From Muribaculaceae bacterium (GTDB lineage Bacteria > Pseudomonadota > Alphaproteobacteria > Rs-D84), in the NCBI GenBank assembly GCA_023665245.1, contig JAMPEH010000021.1, positions 1 through 24,966 on the forward strand: DNA of 24,966 bases, written 5' to 3'. Under the pieces are notes generated by a model that saw only the letters and a program-made list of their open reading frames with translations, was not told where the DNA came from and did no database searches. Positions within the stretch are counted from its first letter, which is position 1, and every line of letters starts with the position of its first letter. The translations under genes and the position numbers were made by a program. Positions 12,313 to 19,143 of this stretch are shown in pieces.

Positions 12313-14055
12313 ATGACCTGGAATGACGAAGAGTTGGAGGAGCTGCGCAAAAAGGCCGCAGCCATTGCCGAGCCGATCCACGAAGTGTTGATGCGGGATA
12401 TATGCCGGCGGGTGCGCAAGGCCGGAGCGATCACCTCGACCGCTGAGTACCAGATCTATCGCGCTGAGCAGCTGGGCCTGGCCGAGAAAGAAATCAAGAG
12501 GACCATTGCACGGCAGCTCGAGATCTCGGACCAGGCAATCACCATGTTGTTTGAGGAACTGGCGGACGAGACAGTGCTCTTTGAGGAGAATGCCGAATTG
12601 CGGCAGCTGGTGGAGGCTTACAGTATTGTTTCACGCCGCGCGGCGGCCGCTGACTATGAAAATTTGTGGGCACCCGGCCCGGACGGCACACTGTACACGG
12701 TCAAGGAGGCGTATGGCAAAATCATGGATTTTGCCTGGATGCAGACGGCCAGCGGCGCATACGACTTCCAGACAGCGGTGCGCCGGGCCACCCAGGAACT
12801 GGTGCAGCGCGGGATCCGAACGATACCCGGCAAGGATGGCCGGAGCTTTCGCATTGAGTACGCGGTGCGCAGTTATATCACCAACCGCATGGGCGAAATG
12901 TTCAACACGATCAACCGCATGAACTATGAGGCCATCGGGGCGGACGGCTGGGAGATCAGCGCCCACGAGGCCCCCGCGCCCGACCATGCACCCTATCAGG
13001 GGCGGCAGTACGCTGCCAGGGAGTACGAGCAGATCAACGGCAGCCTCACTCGCAAATTCGGCTGGTGGAACTGCCGGCACACGGTGTATCCGATCCTGCT
13101 GGGCATCAGCCCGCCCTCGTATACCGAGGAGCAGCGGCAGCGGTACCTGGACGAAAACGAGGAAGGGGTCTGGTATGAGGGTCAGCATTTCACCCTGTAT
13201 GAGGCCAAGGGACGCAAGCGGCAGCTGGAAAGCATGATCAGCCAGAAAAAGTACGACATCATGGCGGCCGAGGGTGATCCTCAGCTTTTGCGGGAACAGC
13301 AGATCCGGCTGCAGAACATCCGGCGGGAGTATGAGCGCTTTTGCCAGGCGACTGGCCAGACGCCGGAGCCCTGGCGCACGATGGTGGCCGAGTATGGCCG
13401 CAGCCGCGCCGGCCGGGACGCCTGGGCGGTGAGGAAGCTGGGGCAAAAGTTGAGCGATGCCAACTCTGCCCCGGATATTCTCTACCAGCTGCAGTACAAA
13501 AACGTTTCCGAACAGCTGAGGCTGGAGCTTGAACAGGAGCTGGCGATGCTGCCGGACCGGCTGCGGGCGCTGGCGGAGTCACAGTTTGACAGGGTGATCT
13601 ATGATGAGCAGGCAGGCAACTGCTATCTTGACTTGAAGAACCGGGAATTGGTCCTCTCCCAAGACCGGCAGCCGGGAAATGTTATCCATGAGTACGGTCA
13701 CGGTATTGAGCGGGCGCTTGGTCTCTACCATAACAAAAAATTTCTCGAAATCAGAAACAAGGGTTTTGAAAACATCACTGTCGATGATATAATAGAAGAC
13801 ACAGAGATTTTCGACAATGGTGACAGGGGGCCAGTATATCTCATTCGGCATGTCAAGCTGGTTAGTATTTACCAGGGAAGGCTTTATGAAGATTATGGAA
13901 TCTATGATGGCAACACAGTATCTCTGGGCGGTATGCGTGAATATTTCAGCGAAGGCTTCAGATGCTATTTCATGGAACCGGAACTACTGAAGCAGAAAGA
14001 CGATGCGTTATATCAATTCATCAGGGAGCTGGTAGAGAATGAACCGAAGTCGTGA
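12313..14055 (+). CDS. Minor capsid protein fused to a lethal-factor-like zinc metallopeptidase domain
   Basis: Residues 1 to about 365 are a Phage_min_cap2-type minor head protein: charged helices, then F-N-T-I-N-R-M-N-Y-E, A-P-Y-Q-G-R-Q-Y and W-W-N-C-R-H-T-V-Y-P, typical of the family, whose members usually end near there. Residues about 400-580 are extra. They contain the zincin motif HEYGH (H459, E460, H463) and, near the end, R-E-Y-F-S-E-G-F-R (E543 the likely third zinc ligand), followed by a helical tail. Anthrax lethal factor has the same order (HEFGH, then E-F-F-A-E-A-F-R, then a helical end), with a shorter spacing between motifs. The DNA from about 13600 is AT-richer than the first part, a sign of domain exchange. 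A particle-borne protease toxin is inferred; a maturation or DNA-entry role is the alternative. Confidence 0.85.
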   Translation: MTWNDEELEELRKKAAAIAEPIHEVLMRDICRRVRKAGAITSTAEYQIYRAEQLGLAEKEIKRTIARQLEISDQAITMLFEELADETVLFEENAELRQLVEAYSIVSRRAAAADYENLWAPGPDGTLYTVKEAYGKIMDFAWMQTASGAYDFQTAVRRATQELVQRGIRTIPGKDGRSFRIEYAVRSYITNRMGEMFNTINRMNYEAIGADGWEISAHEAPAPDHAPYQGRQYAAREYEQINGSLTRKFGWWNCRHTVYPILLGISPPSYTEEQRQRYLDENEEGVWYEGQHFTLYEAKGRKRQLESMISQKKYDIMAAEGDPQLLREQQIRLQNIRREYERFCQATGQTPEPWRTMVAEYGRSRAGRDAWAVRKLGQKLSDANSAPDILYQLQYKNVSEQLRLELEQELAMLPDRLRALAESQFDRVIYDEQAGNCYLDLKNRELVLSQDRQPGNVIHEYGHGIERALGLYHNKKFLEIRNKGFENITVDDIIEDTEIFDNGDRGPVYLIRHVKLVSIYQGRLYEDYGIYDGNTVSLGGMREYFSEGFRCYFMEPELLKQKDDALYQFIRELVENEPKS

Positions 14056-14251
14056 GGAAATCCTCAAAGCAAAAAAAGCAACAGAGGTCTTTCATTGGAT
14101 CAAGGCACATCCCGATCAAGCTGACAGCGAAGTTTGCACATATTTTAGCGATCTCGCCAAACAGGAAGCTATTGAAAGGATCATCGCAAAATACGGCAGT
14201 TACGAACCCGGCGAATTTTATGAAGAGCTGCTGAACAAACGGAAGCCATAA
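14039..14251 (+). CDS. Small protein overlapping the capsid-protease gene; immunity candidate
   Basis: 70 residues, all predicted helical, slightly basic overall, no family recognised. The ATG at 14039 lies inside the last codons of the preceding gene (17-base overlap) with AGGGAG about ten bases upstream, so translation is likely coupled to the toxin-like gene. It shares that gene's AT-richer composition, and both end just before two strong terminators. In polymorphic toxin loci the immunity gene sits exactly here. The alternative is an unrelated small head protein, but the neighbouring siphophage order (portal, minor capsid, scaffold) has no fixed gene at this spot. Confidence 0.65.
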   Translation: MNRSREEILKAKKATEVFHWIKAHPDQADSEVCTYFSDLAKQEAIERIIAKYGSYEPGEFYEELLNKRKP

Positions 14252-14276
14252 AAGAGAGCCTCGCCAGCTCTTTTTT
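14250..14276 (+). terminator. Terminator 1 after the capsid-protease cassette
   Basis: AAAAGAGAGC (14250-14259) pairs with GCTCTTTTTT (14267-14276) over ten pairs with one G-U, around a seven-base loop. The T-run forms the right arm. It begins in the stop codon of the small gene, so it belongs to the cassette end. Confidence 0.7.
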
Positions 14277-14278
14277 AT

Positions 14279-14328
14279 ATGCCTCACAAACAGCCTTTAA
14301 GCGCTGTTTGCGGGGGCATTTTTATTTT
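14279..14328 (+). terminator. Terminator 2 after the capsid-protease cassette
   Basis: CAAACAGC (14287-14294), loop CTTTAAGC, GCTGTTTG (14303-14310) forms the inner stem. ATGCCTC (14279-14285) with GGGGGCAT (14312-14319) adds an outer stem with one U-G pair. It is followed by TTTTTATTTT. It is the strongest terminator in the window, yet the scaffold, capsid and tail genes lie beyond it with no clear new promoter in 14330-14431. Confidence 0.8.
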
Positions 14329-14431
14329 GTACCGCCGCCCGCCGGACAAAACGGGCGCTGCAAGACCGGGACTGGCCGGATAAAAAGGACAGCAGCACCG
14401 AATACCAACCCGAAAATCGAAAGGAGCACAC

Positions 14432-15010
14432 ATGCTGGAATGGCTGAAGGGGATCCTCGGAGACAGCTACACCGAGGAGATCGACAAGAAGATCAGTGAG
14501 GAGCTGGGCCGGCGGATGGTGGCCAAGGTGGACTTTGACGCCAAGAACACCGAGCTGAAAGCGGCCAGGGCTCAGTTGGCGGATGCCGGCACGACCATCG
14601 AGGGCCTGCGGGCAGAGGGCAAGGATATCGAGACCCTGCGCCGGGAGGTCGAAGAGTACAAGACCCGCGCCGCCAAGGCTGAGCAGGACGCCGCCGCCCA
14701 GCTGGAGGACTACAAGTTCAACAGCTGGTTCGACGGCCTTGTCGCGAAGCACAAGGGCCGGGACGCCGCGGTGATCCGCGCGCTGGCCGGCGATGAGCGC
14801 ATGCAGGCGCTGCGCGAGAGCAAGAATCGGGACGAGGACGGCAAGGCGTTGTTCGCCGACCTGATGGCCGGCAGCGCCTATGCTTTCGACACGACGCCCC
14901 CGCCGCCGCTGTACGCGGCCGGCACCGGCAGCGCGTCGGTCTACAAAAAAGTGGATGGGGTTGAATCCGCCTTTGCGGCCATGAACCCCAGCCTCAACCT
15001 GGAAGTGTGA
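14432..15010 (+). CDS. Scaffold protein (Phage GP20 type)
   Basis: Internal scaffold that guides capsid assembly and is lost before packaging. 192 residues with the usual GP20 layout: a short N-terminal segment, a long coiled coil (about 30-95, heptads of Ala, Leu, Glu, Lys), then a folded C-terminal part with N-S-W-F-D-G-L-V-A-K-H and a basic or hydrophobic end (V-E-S-A-F-A-A-M-N-P-S) that contacts the capsid protein. AAAGGAG precedes the ATG. Placed directly before the major capsid gene, as in A118-like phages. Confidence 0.85.
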   Translation: MLEWLKGILGDSYTEEIDKKISEELGRRMVAKVDFDAKNTELKAARAQLADAGTTIEGLRAEGKDIETLRREVEEYKTRAAKAEQDAAAQLEDYKFNSWFDGLVAKHKGRDAAVIRALAGDERMQALRESKNRDEDGKALFADLMAGSAYAFDTTPPPPLYAAGTGSASVYKKVDGVESAFAAMNPSLNLEV

Positions 15011-15025
15011 AAGGAGTAAAAAGAT

Positions 15026-15928
15026 ATGGCACATGAAGCGCAGGATCGGTATTCCCAGCTGGTGGACCTCAAGCTGCGGCATACCCTTGTGACCAAGGAC
15101 AACCTGATCTTCAACACCCGCTATGAGGGCGACCCCAAGGCTGGGATGGTCAAGATCCCGGTGCGGGATACTGAGGTCGAGGTGAGGAGCTATGACAAGG
15201 TAGCCGGTATCTCGCTTGGGACCAGCAAGACTACCTACATGGATCTGCCGATCAATGTGGACGAGGCGGTCAACGATCTGATCGACGGCTTTGATGAGAC
15301 CAGTGTGCCGGATGGTATTGTGGCCGAACGGCTCGACAGCGCCGGGTACTCGATGAGCTTGTCGATGGACAAACGCTCGCTGGGGGCGATCCAGGCGGCC
15401 GAGGGGGCCAACATTTCAGCCACCAAGACTGCCTGCACCGACAAGACCGCGTACAAGGAGGCCTTGGCTGCCAAACGGACCTTGGGCCGGGCCGGCGTCC
15501 CGGCTGACGGCCGCTGGATGATCGCCTCGCCGGAATACCTTGAGGTGCTGCTGCAGGACGATAAGTTCATCAAGCAGGGTGACCTCTCGCAGGAGCTGGT
15601 GCAGGCCGGCGCGGTGGGCAAGATCGCGGGGTTTGTGGTGTTCGAGTCCAATAACATGGACTTTGAGAGCCTCACCCGCGTGGAGGGCAAAAAGGTCACC
15701 ACCGAGTTTATCTGCGGGCATCCCAACTGGTGCCACCGGGTGCAGGAGTGGCAGGTGCCGGTGCACCTGCAGGATCTTTCCGGCAGCGGCACCCACATTG
15801 GGGCAAGCGCGGTACAGGGCCGCAAGGTGTACGGCATCAAGGTGTCCAAGGGCCATACGCTGTACATCAAGCGGATCGAGACGGCCGCCCCGGCCCAGTC
15901 GGTCGAGACGGAACAGTCCGGCAGCTGA
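15026..15928 (+). CDS. Major capsid protein
   Basis: The main shell protein, expected to have the HK97 fold. 300 residues, directly after the scaffold gene, with AAAGGAG upstream. The N-terminal arm is followed by a beta-rich E-loop region (about 30-75: V-K-I-P-V-R-D-T-E-V-E-V). A long spine-helix region follows (about 90-120), then the P and A domains with G-V-P-A-D-G-R-W-M-I-A-S-P (about 153-165), a motif seen in capsid proteins of Gram-positive siphophages, and G-F-V-V-F-E-S-N-N near residue 205. The C-terminal tail (Ala, Gln, Glu, Ser) is flexible. No protease gene is visible, consistent with scaffold-type assembly. Confidence 0.88.
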   Translation: MAHEAQDRYSQLVDLKLRHTLVTKDNLIFNTRYEGDPKAGMVKIPVRDTEVEVRSYDKVAGISLGTSKTTYMDLPINVDEAVNDLIDGFDETSVPDGIVAERLDSAGYSMSLSMDKRSLGAIQAAEGANISATKTACTDKTAYKEALAAKRTLGRAGVPADGRWMIASPEYLEVLLQDDKFIKQGDLSQELVQAGAVGKIAGFVVFESNNMDFESLTRVEGKKVTTEFICGHPNWCHRVQEWQVPVHLQDLSGSGTHIGASAVQGRKVYGIKVSKGHTLYIKRIETAAPAQSVETEQSGS

Positions 15929-15945
15929 GCAAGGAGGCGTAAAGG

Positions 15946-16335
15946 ATGGCCTATGCTGACCATGCGTTTTATCGTGACACCTTCCGCGGCCAGCTGACCG
16001 CCGAAGAGTTTGACCGCTGGGCCGCGAAGGCCAGCCTGCAGATCGACCAGGCCACCCAGGACCGCGCGGCCAGCGCCCCGCCCGAAATGGAACGGGCGCT
16101 GGCTCTTTGCTGCTGTGCTCTGGCCGAGCAGCTCAAGGCATGGGATGATCAGGATGCGCAGACCAAAGGCGGCATCCTGGCTGGCGAAGAGGTGGACGGG
16201 TACCGGGTAAGCTACCGCGGCAGCAACGCCGTGGAGCAGGTGGATCCCGCCGTCAAGCGCCGGCGTGAGCTGCGCAGCATCTGTGCCGACTATCTCTGCA
16301 GACCGGTCAACCTGATGTACAGGGGGGTGTGCTGA
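15946..16335 (+). CDS. Head-tail connector protein (adaptor)
   Basis: 129 residues with strong AAGGAGG upstream. It opens with a Tyr/Phe-rich helix (D-H-A-F-Y-R-D-T-F) and E-E-F-D-R-W-A-A-K-A-S-L-Q-I-D, then a helical core (60-85), then G-I-L-A-G-E-E-V-D-G-Y-R-V-S-Y, the beta hairpin typical of connector proteins of the SPP1 gp15/HK97 gp6 type. It should dock under the portal. Order (after major capsid, before head closure) supports this. Confidence 0.75.
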   Translation: MAYADHAFYRDTFRGQLTAEEFDRWAAKASLQIDQATQDRAASAPPEMERALALCCCALAEQLKAWDDQDAQTKGGILAGEEVDGYRVSYRGSNAVEQVDPAVKRRRELRSICADYLCRPVNLMYRGVC

Positions 16336-16336
16336 G

Positions 16337-16693
16337 ATGAGCGGGATACGCAATGCGGACATCACCATCTATCACCGCACCTGGGATGCGGCAAACCGCC
16401 GTGACGTCTGGATGCCCGCGCAGTACACCGAGGCCAGCTGGTACGCGCACACCGGGGCCGAAAGCGGCAGCAGCGGCGAGACGGCGGCAGACGGCGCGGT
16501 GGTGCGCATCTACACCACTGACGCTCTCGAGATCGGGATCGGTGATATGCTTGTGCCGCAGCTGACAGACGTCACCATGGCGAGTTCGGCGGAGATCAAG
16601 CAGCTGTTCCCGGACAGCGTCAAGGTGCTGAAGATCCGCGACAACCGGCGCGGCAGCCCGGCGCTGCGGCACTGGAGACTGGAGGGAGCATAA
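16337..16693 (+). CDS. Head closure / minor capsid protein
   Basis: 118 residues, starting one base after the previous stop. The middle is beta-rich (I-T-I-Y-H-R-T-W-D, A-V-V-R-I-Y-T-T, V-K-V-L-K-I-R-D-N), and the D-M-L-V-P segment resembles head-tail stopper proteins that cap the connector. In A118-like phages a small minor-capsid gene occupies this slot. Assigned mostly by position and fold pattern. Confidence 0.65.
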   Translation: MSGIRNADITIYHRTWDAANRRDVWMPAQYTEASWYAHTGAESGSSGETAADGAVVRIYTTDALEIGIGDMLVPQLTDVTMASSAEIKQLFPDSVKVLKIRDNRRGSPALRHWRLEGA

Positions 16694-16696
16694 CGG

Positions 16697-17104
16697 ATGG
16701 CCTTGCTTACGATCACCACCCCGCGCGGGACGCTGACCCAGGTCAAAACCCGCGCGGGGATAGTCAGGGCGCAGCTTGTCTGGAACGCCGGCTTTGGCCG
16801 GCAGCGCACCCAGATGTTCGGCCGGGTACAGAGCTTCGTGGACAGCGAGACTTTGCGCCTGATGCAGCCCTATACCCCGCTGCGCACCGGCATGCTGATA
16901 AAATCCGCGACCCTGGGCACCGTGATCGGCAGCGGTAAGATCAAGCAGATCACGCCGTATGCCGCACGGCAGTATTACAGCACAGGCATGACCCGCAGCT
17001 ATGACCCGCGCCGGGGCGCATACTGGTTCGAGCGGATGAAGATAGACCACAAAAGCTACATCCTGCGGGGCGCAGCACAGAAGGCGGGAGCGAGGTATAA
17101 ATGA
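16697..17104 (+). CDS. Minor capsid / tail completion protein (Minor_capsid_2-like)
   Basis: 135 residues. It has the recognisable core P-Y-T-P-L-R-T-G-M-L-I-K-S-A (about 56-69) followed by I-T-P-Y-A-A-R-Q-Y-Y, as in HK97 gp10-like and Minor_capsid_2 proteins, which sit between head closure and tail terminator. The C-terminal part is aromatic and basic (R-R-G-A-Y-W-F-E-R-M-K). Its stop overlaps the next start (ATGA), so the two are coupled. Confidence 0.75.
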   Translation: MALLTITTPRGTLTQVKTRAGIVRAQLVWNAGFGRQRTQMFGRVQSFVDSETLRLMQPYTPLRTGMLIKSATLGTVIGSGKIKQITPYAARQYYSTGMTRSYDPRRGAYWFERMKIDHKSYILRGAAQKAGARYK

Positions 17105-17535
17105 GCAACAAAGGTACGATTATCGAAGCCCTGCAGGAATATCTGGATGCCTGTCCGCTGCTGGCAGGCAGGCGTTTGCATGTTGATCACCTGCCTGCCA
17201 GGCCGCTGGAGTACATGATCAGCCCGACCCCGGCAGATGAGGTGATCAAGCAATATTGCCGGGGCGCGGCACAGAAGCAGTATGTTTTTGTGCTGGGCAG
17301 TGTCAACTGGTACGGCGAGGATCTTCTGACCAATATCGGCAACAGCGGCTTCTATGAACGCCTGGCCGAATGGATGCGCCGGCAGACCCGCCGACGTGAG
17401 CTGCCCCGGCTTGGTCCGGGGCGTACCGCACTGAAACTTGAGCCGATGAGCACTGGCTATCTGTACAACGCTACCGCAACCGAAGCGCGGTACCAGATCC
17501 AATGCAGGCTTGTCTATTATCAAAAAGGAGAATGA
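17101..17535 (+). CDS. Tail terminator protein (Minor_capsid_3-like)
   Basis: 144 residues, starting inside the previous stop codon. It has an N-terminal helix (I-I-E-A-L-Q-E-Y-L), then alternating strands (Q-K-Q-Y-V-F-V-L-G-S-V-N-W-Y, Y-Q-I-Q-C-R-L-V-Y-Y), the mix seen in tail terminators that cap the tail tube. It directly precedes the tail tube gene. The family call rests on these patterns and on synteny. Confidence 0.7.
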   Translation: MSNKGTIIEALQEYLDACPLLAGRRLHVDHLPARPLEYMISPTPADEVIKQYCRGAAQKQYVFVLGSVNWYGEDLLTNIGNSGFYERLAEWMRRQTRRRELPRLGPGRTALKLEPMSTGYLYNATATEARYQIQCRLVYYQKGE

Positions 17536-17538
17536 ACC

Positions 17539-18054
17539 ATGAAACTGTCTGACCTGATGGCCGAGGTTACGCTGCATCCTGATTTTGATGGAGTCGTGAC
17601 TGCGGACGACTATGTTCTCGCGGTTGGGTTTGGGAGCGAAGAGGAACCGGACGACTATCTTGTGGCCCAGGAGGGCATTACCGAACACTCCGGTTCGCTT
17701 ACGGCCAATACGGCCGAAAACACCTATATCCGCAGCGGCAAGCAGACCACCAAGACCGGCACCACCCGCGCTTTTAACGTGACGGGCGACCGCTATTGCG
17801 GCGATGCCTTCCAGGATGCCCTGCTCAGCCACAAGATCAAGTATGGCACCGGGCAGGAGGTCATCAAACCGTATGTTTATTTCAACCGGATCACCGGCGA
17901 GGGCGAGAAGGGATTGCTTTCGATCGTTGTGGACGAGGATCCGTCCGGTGCGGCCGGAGCGAATGCCGGCTTCAAGGCTACCCTGACGGCCCGGGGCCTC
18001 CCGAAGGAGTACACCTATACAAAAAAACCGGCAGAGCCGGAAACGCAGGAATAA
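17539..18054 (+). CDS. Major tail tube protein
   Basis: 171 residues with AAAGGAG upstream. It forms the stacked rings of the tail tube. The composition (Thr, Gly, Asp, Val) and the pattern of strands with G-S-L-T-A-N-T-A-E-N-T-Y-I-R-S-G-K-Q-T (about 54-72), then G-E-G-E-K-G-L-L-S-I-V-V-D-E-D-P (about 121-136), match siphophage tube proteins of this lineage. It ends with a Pro/Glu-rich tail. A terminator-like hairpin follows, as often seen after highly expressed tube genes. Confidence 0.8.
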   Translation: MKLSDLMAEVTLHPDFDGVVTADDYVLAVGFGSEEEPDDYLVAQEGITEHSGSLTANTAENTYIRSGKQTTKTGTTRAFNVTGDRYCGDAFQDALLSHKIKYGTGQEVIKPYVYFNRITGEGEKGLLSIVVDEDPSGAAGANAGFKATLTARGLPKEYTYTKKPAEPETQE

Positions 18055-18062
18055 TGCAAACC

Positions 18063-18090
18063 AGCAGCCTTCACAAAGAGGGCTGCTTTT
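18063..18090 (+). terminator. Terminator-like hairpin after the tail tube gene
   Basis: AGCAGCC (18063-18069), an 11-base loop, GGCTGCT (18081-18087), then TTTTCATTT. The stem is solid but the T-run short, so partial attenuation, lowering expression of the chaperone and tape measure genes relative to tube, is more likely than full stop. Confidence 0.5.
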
Positions 18091-18115
18091 CATTTGACAA
18101 AAGGAGAGGTAAAAC

Positions 18116-18511
18116 ATGCTGCTGGTCCTCGGTGCAGAATTGGATTTTGATGTATCGGCTCCGGACGACGTTGCCCGGTATATTGCCGCCAGCCAGAAGA
18201 TGGTCGAGAAGAGTCAAAGCGCTCCCCCGCTGCCTGAGGCAAAAGGGCCTTCCGGGGGCGGCAAAACGGTCGAATGGATGCAGGAGTATCAAAACTGGGT
18301 CGAAGCCAACTGCAAGCTGCTTACCGACTGGATCGACGATGTCTTTGGTGAAGGTACCGCCAATAAGTTGTTGGGTCCCAAAACCAGCCTCGACAAAATT
18401 CTGGAGATCTATGACCTGCTCTTTGATGCAGTTGCCAAGCAGGGCGAGGCTGTAGGTGCACGATTGCGGCAGTTCATGCCGAACCGCCGCACCGGAGGGC
18501 GCCCTGGATGA
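18116..18511 (+). CDS. Tail assembly chaperone (gpG-like position)
   Basis: 131 residues with AAAGGAGAGG upstream. Acidic and helical, ending in a basic Arg/Gly tail. It lies between tube and Gp15, where siphophages encode the first tail chaperone, which coats the tape measure during assembly. I see no slippery heptamer near its end. The next gene instead starts by a four-base overlap (ATGA), so two separate proteins rather than a frameshift fusion are expected. Confidence 0.65.
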   Translation: MLLVLGAELDFDVSAPDDVARYIAASQKMVEKSQSAPPLPEAKGPSGGGKTVEWMQEYQNWVEANCKLLTDWIDDVFGEGTANKLLGPKTSLDKILEIYDLLFDAVAKQGEAVGARLRQFMPNRRTGGRPG

Positions 18512-19137
18512 ATCTCTTGCTGGAAAACGGCCTGCCGGAAGAAATCAATGGTATACCGATCAGCCCGGATTATCGGAACATGATCCGGTTCGACCAGATC
18601 CTGCAGCACCCGGAAATGTCCGAGAGCGAAAAGCTGTATCTGGGCCTCTGCCAGCTTTGGCCGGAAATCCCGCAGGATATCGAGTGGGCTGTCCACAAGT
18701 TGTTGTGGTTTTACAGTTGCGGACACCTGGCAAATGAGGGCGGAAAGCCGAATAAGGTGCAGCCGGAGCCGCTGCGGGCCTACGACTTTGACAAGGATTC
18801 CGAACTGATCTATGCCGGGTTTTATGCGGCGTATGGCATCAGCCTGACCACGATCCGTTTTCTTCATTGGTGGGAGTTTATCGCTTTGTTGTCCGGTCTG
18901 CCGGATACCACCCAAATGGGCCGGATCATGTACTACCGCACGGTAGACATTTCTCAAGTAAAGGATAAGCACCAACGGGAATTTCTGGGGACGCAGCAAA
19001 AGCGCTGGTCGCTGGAGCGGCAAAGGAAGCCGCTGCACCGCACGGCACAGGAGTTGGAGCAGGCAACACTGGAAAAGGCGCGCCGCCGCGATGAGGAAGT
19101 GCGCCGGCTGCTGAAAGAGGAGAAAAAAGGCAGGTGA
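18508..19137 (+). CDS. Bacteriophage Gp15 protein (second tail chaperone)
   Basis: 209 residues in the Gp15 family of Gram-positive siphophages, placed before the tape measure and thought to be the second assembly chaperone. It begins M-N-L-L-L-E-N-G-L-P-E-E-I-N-G-I, then Y-R-N-M-I-R-F-D-Q-I-L. The middle has the very typical Y-D-F-D-K-D-S-E-L-I-Y-A-G-F-Y-A-A-Y-G (about 92-110) and L-H-W-W-E-F-I-A-L-L. The end is a charged helix. It overlaps the preceding gene by four bases. Confidence 0.88.
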   Translation: MNLLLENGLPEEINGIPISPDYRNMIRFDQILQHPEMSESEKLYLGLCQLWPEIPQDIEWAVHKLLWFYSCGHLANEGGKPNKVQPEPLRAYDFDKDSELIYAGFYAAYGISLTTIRFLHWWEFIALLSGLPDTTQMGRIMYYRTVDISQVKDKHQREFLGTQQKRWSLERQRKPLHRTAQELEQATLEKARRRDEEVRRLLKEEKKGR

Positions 19138-19143
19138 CGACTG

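Noticed and set aside
18480..18520. Programmed frameshift between the tail chaperone and Gp15
   Set aside because: No slippery heptamer seen, and the second gene has its own ATG in a four-base overlap.
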